From Bacillota bacterium (GTDB lineage Bacteria; Bacillota; UBA4882; UBA8346), in assembly GCA_023402395.1 (NCBI GenBank), contig JAEYGI010000046.1, forward strand, positions 1-55,155: a stretch of DNA of 55,155 nucleotides, written 5' to 3'. The notes under the pieces are model-generated. The model made no database searches and was not told the DNA's origin. It saw only the letters and a list, made by a program, of their open reading frames with translations. This document shows positions 54,548-55,155 of the stretch, piece after piece (positions within the stretch are counted from its first letter, which is position 1; the number at the start of each line of letters is the position of its first letter). Made by a program: the position numbers and the translations under genes.

Positions 54548-54850
54548 AGTACAGCCTTCAAAGCCTTGACTGATAAGAGATTCGACAACCATTTCCGCGA
54601 ACCTCTTTTTTTCTTCCAAAAAAATCCTTAATTTCAGAGCGCTGATCGCTTTATCCCCCGTCAAATCAACACCGCGAACCTCCCAGGAAAACCATGTTCG
54701 CTTCCGGTTCGCGGAAGAATCTTCATCCCTTCGCCGCTTTTTGGTCGGATGAAAATATCGGTCTACTTCAATGAACTTCTATCTCAAACTTCGATTTCAA
54801 ACTTCTATTTCAAATCGTGTAGGCCGGTTCCGTTGGCCCACGGTTTCGAC
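54548..54850 (-). promoter_or_regulatory. Probable CRISPR leader region
   Basis: This stretch sits at the conserved end of the array, upstream of the repeats in the minus orientation, so it should hold the array promoter and the site of new spacer insertion. It is relatively AT-rich (runs such as TTTTTTTCTTCC on the plus strand). No clear promoter or gene is seen. Confidence 0.5.
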
Positions 54851-54855
54851 GGCGA

Positions 54856-54883
54856 GTGACTTTTGTACCGCCACAAAAGTCAC
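54856..54883. repeat. Perfect hairpin GTGACTTTTGT...ACAAAAGTCAC
   Basis: An 11-bp perfect stem with a 6-base loop, flanked by GGCGA and CAAAAAGGCG. The left part (GGCGAGTGACTTTT) also occurs at 643-656, so the two ends of the window share a repeat. Confidence 0.75.
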
Positions 54884-55030
54884 CAAAAAGGCGCCGGGGA
54901 ACCAAGGTTACCCCGGACCCTTCCTTTGATGCATCCGGAACCCGTCTTCGCCATCCCTGGCCTTTCGCTTGGCTACCGGGTTGTCGCTTCCGAAGTCCCC
55001 TCCGCTGGCGACCGCTGTTTTTCGTCCGCG

Positions 55031-55155
55031 ATAGAGTAAGGAGCAGGGACAAACCTGCTCCTCCTCATCAAACCGGACATGAGGTTTTCCCTCATCCGGC
55101 TTTCCGACATTCTTCACCTTCCGCATTCGTTCGTCCAGCAAGTTTCTCAAGGCCC
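55031..55155 (-). mobile_element. Group II intron 3' end (domains V and VI), cut by the window edge
   Basis: Read on the minus strand, 55103-55070 folds into a domain V hairpin: AAAGCCGGATGAGG, a GAAA-like loop, then CCTCATGTCCGGTTT, with the catalytic AGC triad. It is followed by a domain VI hairpin (GGAGCAGG...CCTGCTCC) and the ending TTACTCTAT at 55031. The intron body and any reverse-transcriptase gene would lie beyond 55155. Class C introns end this way, but the class cannot be fixed from this fragment. Confidence 0.72.

Noticed and set aside
53442..54631. Several open frames through the CRISPR array on both strands
   Set aside because: They only translate the repeat unit and spacers; repeat plus spacer is often a multiple of three, keeping frames open.

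Overview
The window looks like chromosome of an anaerobic, endospore-forming member of the Bacillota (Firmicutes) with an unusual, probably two-membrane envelope. Spore genes (the sigma-G inhibitor Gin, the pro-sigma-K inhibitor BofA, a SpoIID-domain protein) and the dnaX-ebfC-recR-yaaL-bofA-gin-yaaO-tmk-yaaQ-yaaR-holB-yaaT block match the gene order near the origin in Bacillus subtilis. Pyruvate:ferredoxin oxidoreductase and a nitrogenase-like cluster point to anaerobic life. Two solute-binding proteins have ordinary Sec signals with no lipobox cysteine, and one small exported protein ends like an outer-membrane beta-barrel. I infer a diderm lineage such as Limnochordia, but this is not proven.

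Layout. 1-1139 is non-coding: decayed CRISPR repeats, a nested inverted repeat, and nine DnaA-box-like sites in one orientation spaced at whole helical turns. 1140-16318 (minus strand) holds pgi, a Gfo/Idh oxidoreductase, a T-box-controlled leuA, the conserved replication/sporulation block, a MenA-like prenyltransferase and a TM1266-type ACT protein. 16649-31147 mixes a small beta-barrel-like protein, a CapA-like protein, serS, an rRNA/tRNA methyltransferase, a TPR-SpoIID protein, a CMP-kinase-like protein, nifJ and a chemotaxis receptor, with several repeat elements between them.

31301-42143 is a carbohydrate locus. A LacI-type regulator diverges, through two consensus promoters, from an operon encoding a cytosolic six-hairpin glycosidase-like protein, a complete Dpp/Opp-type ABC importer and a GH88 unsaturated glucuronyl hydrolase. 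The likely job is import and breakdown of unsaturated uronic-acid oligosaccharides.

42291-48898 (minus strand) is the most interesting region: one apparent operon encoding two nitrogenase component-1-like subunits, a FecBCD/BtuFCD-type metal-chelate importer and a NifH-like reductase. Two copies of a 16-bp GTTAG-N6-CTAAC palindrome lie in its promoter/leader region. I infer a metal-regulated system that imports a chelated metal or tetrapyrrole and reduces it inside the cell.

49398-55155 carries a multidrug/lipid-type ABC exporter, cysK, a 49-residue ribbon-helix-helix gene, a 17-repeat type I-C-like CRISPR array without cas genes in view, and, at the right edge, the 3' end (domains V and VI) of a group II intron on the minus strand.
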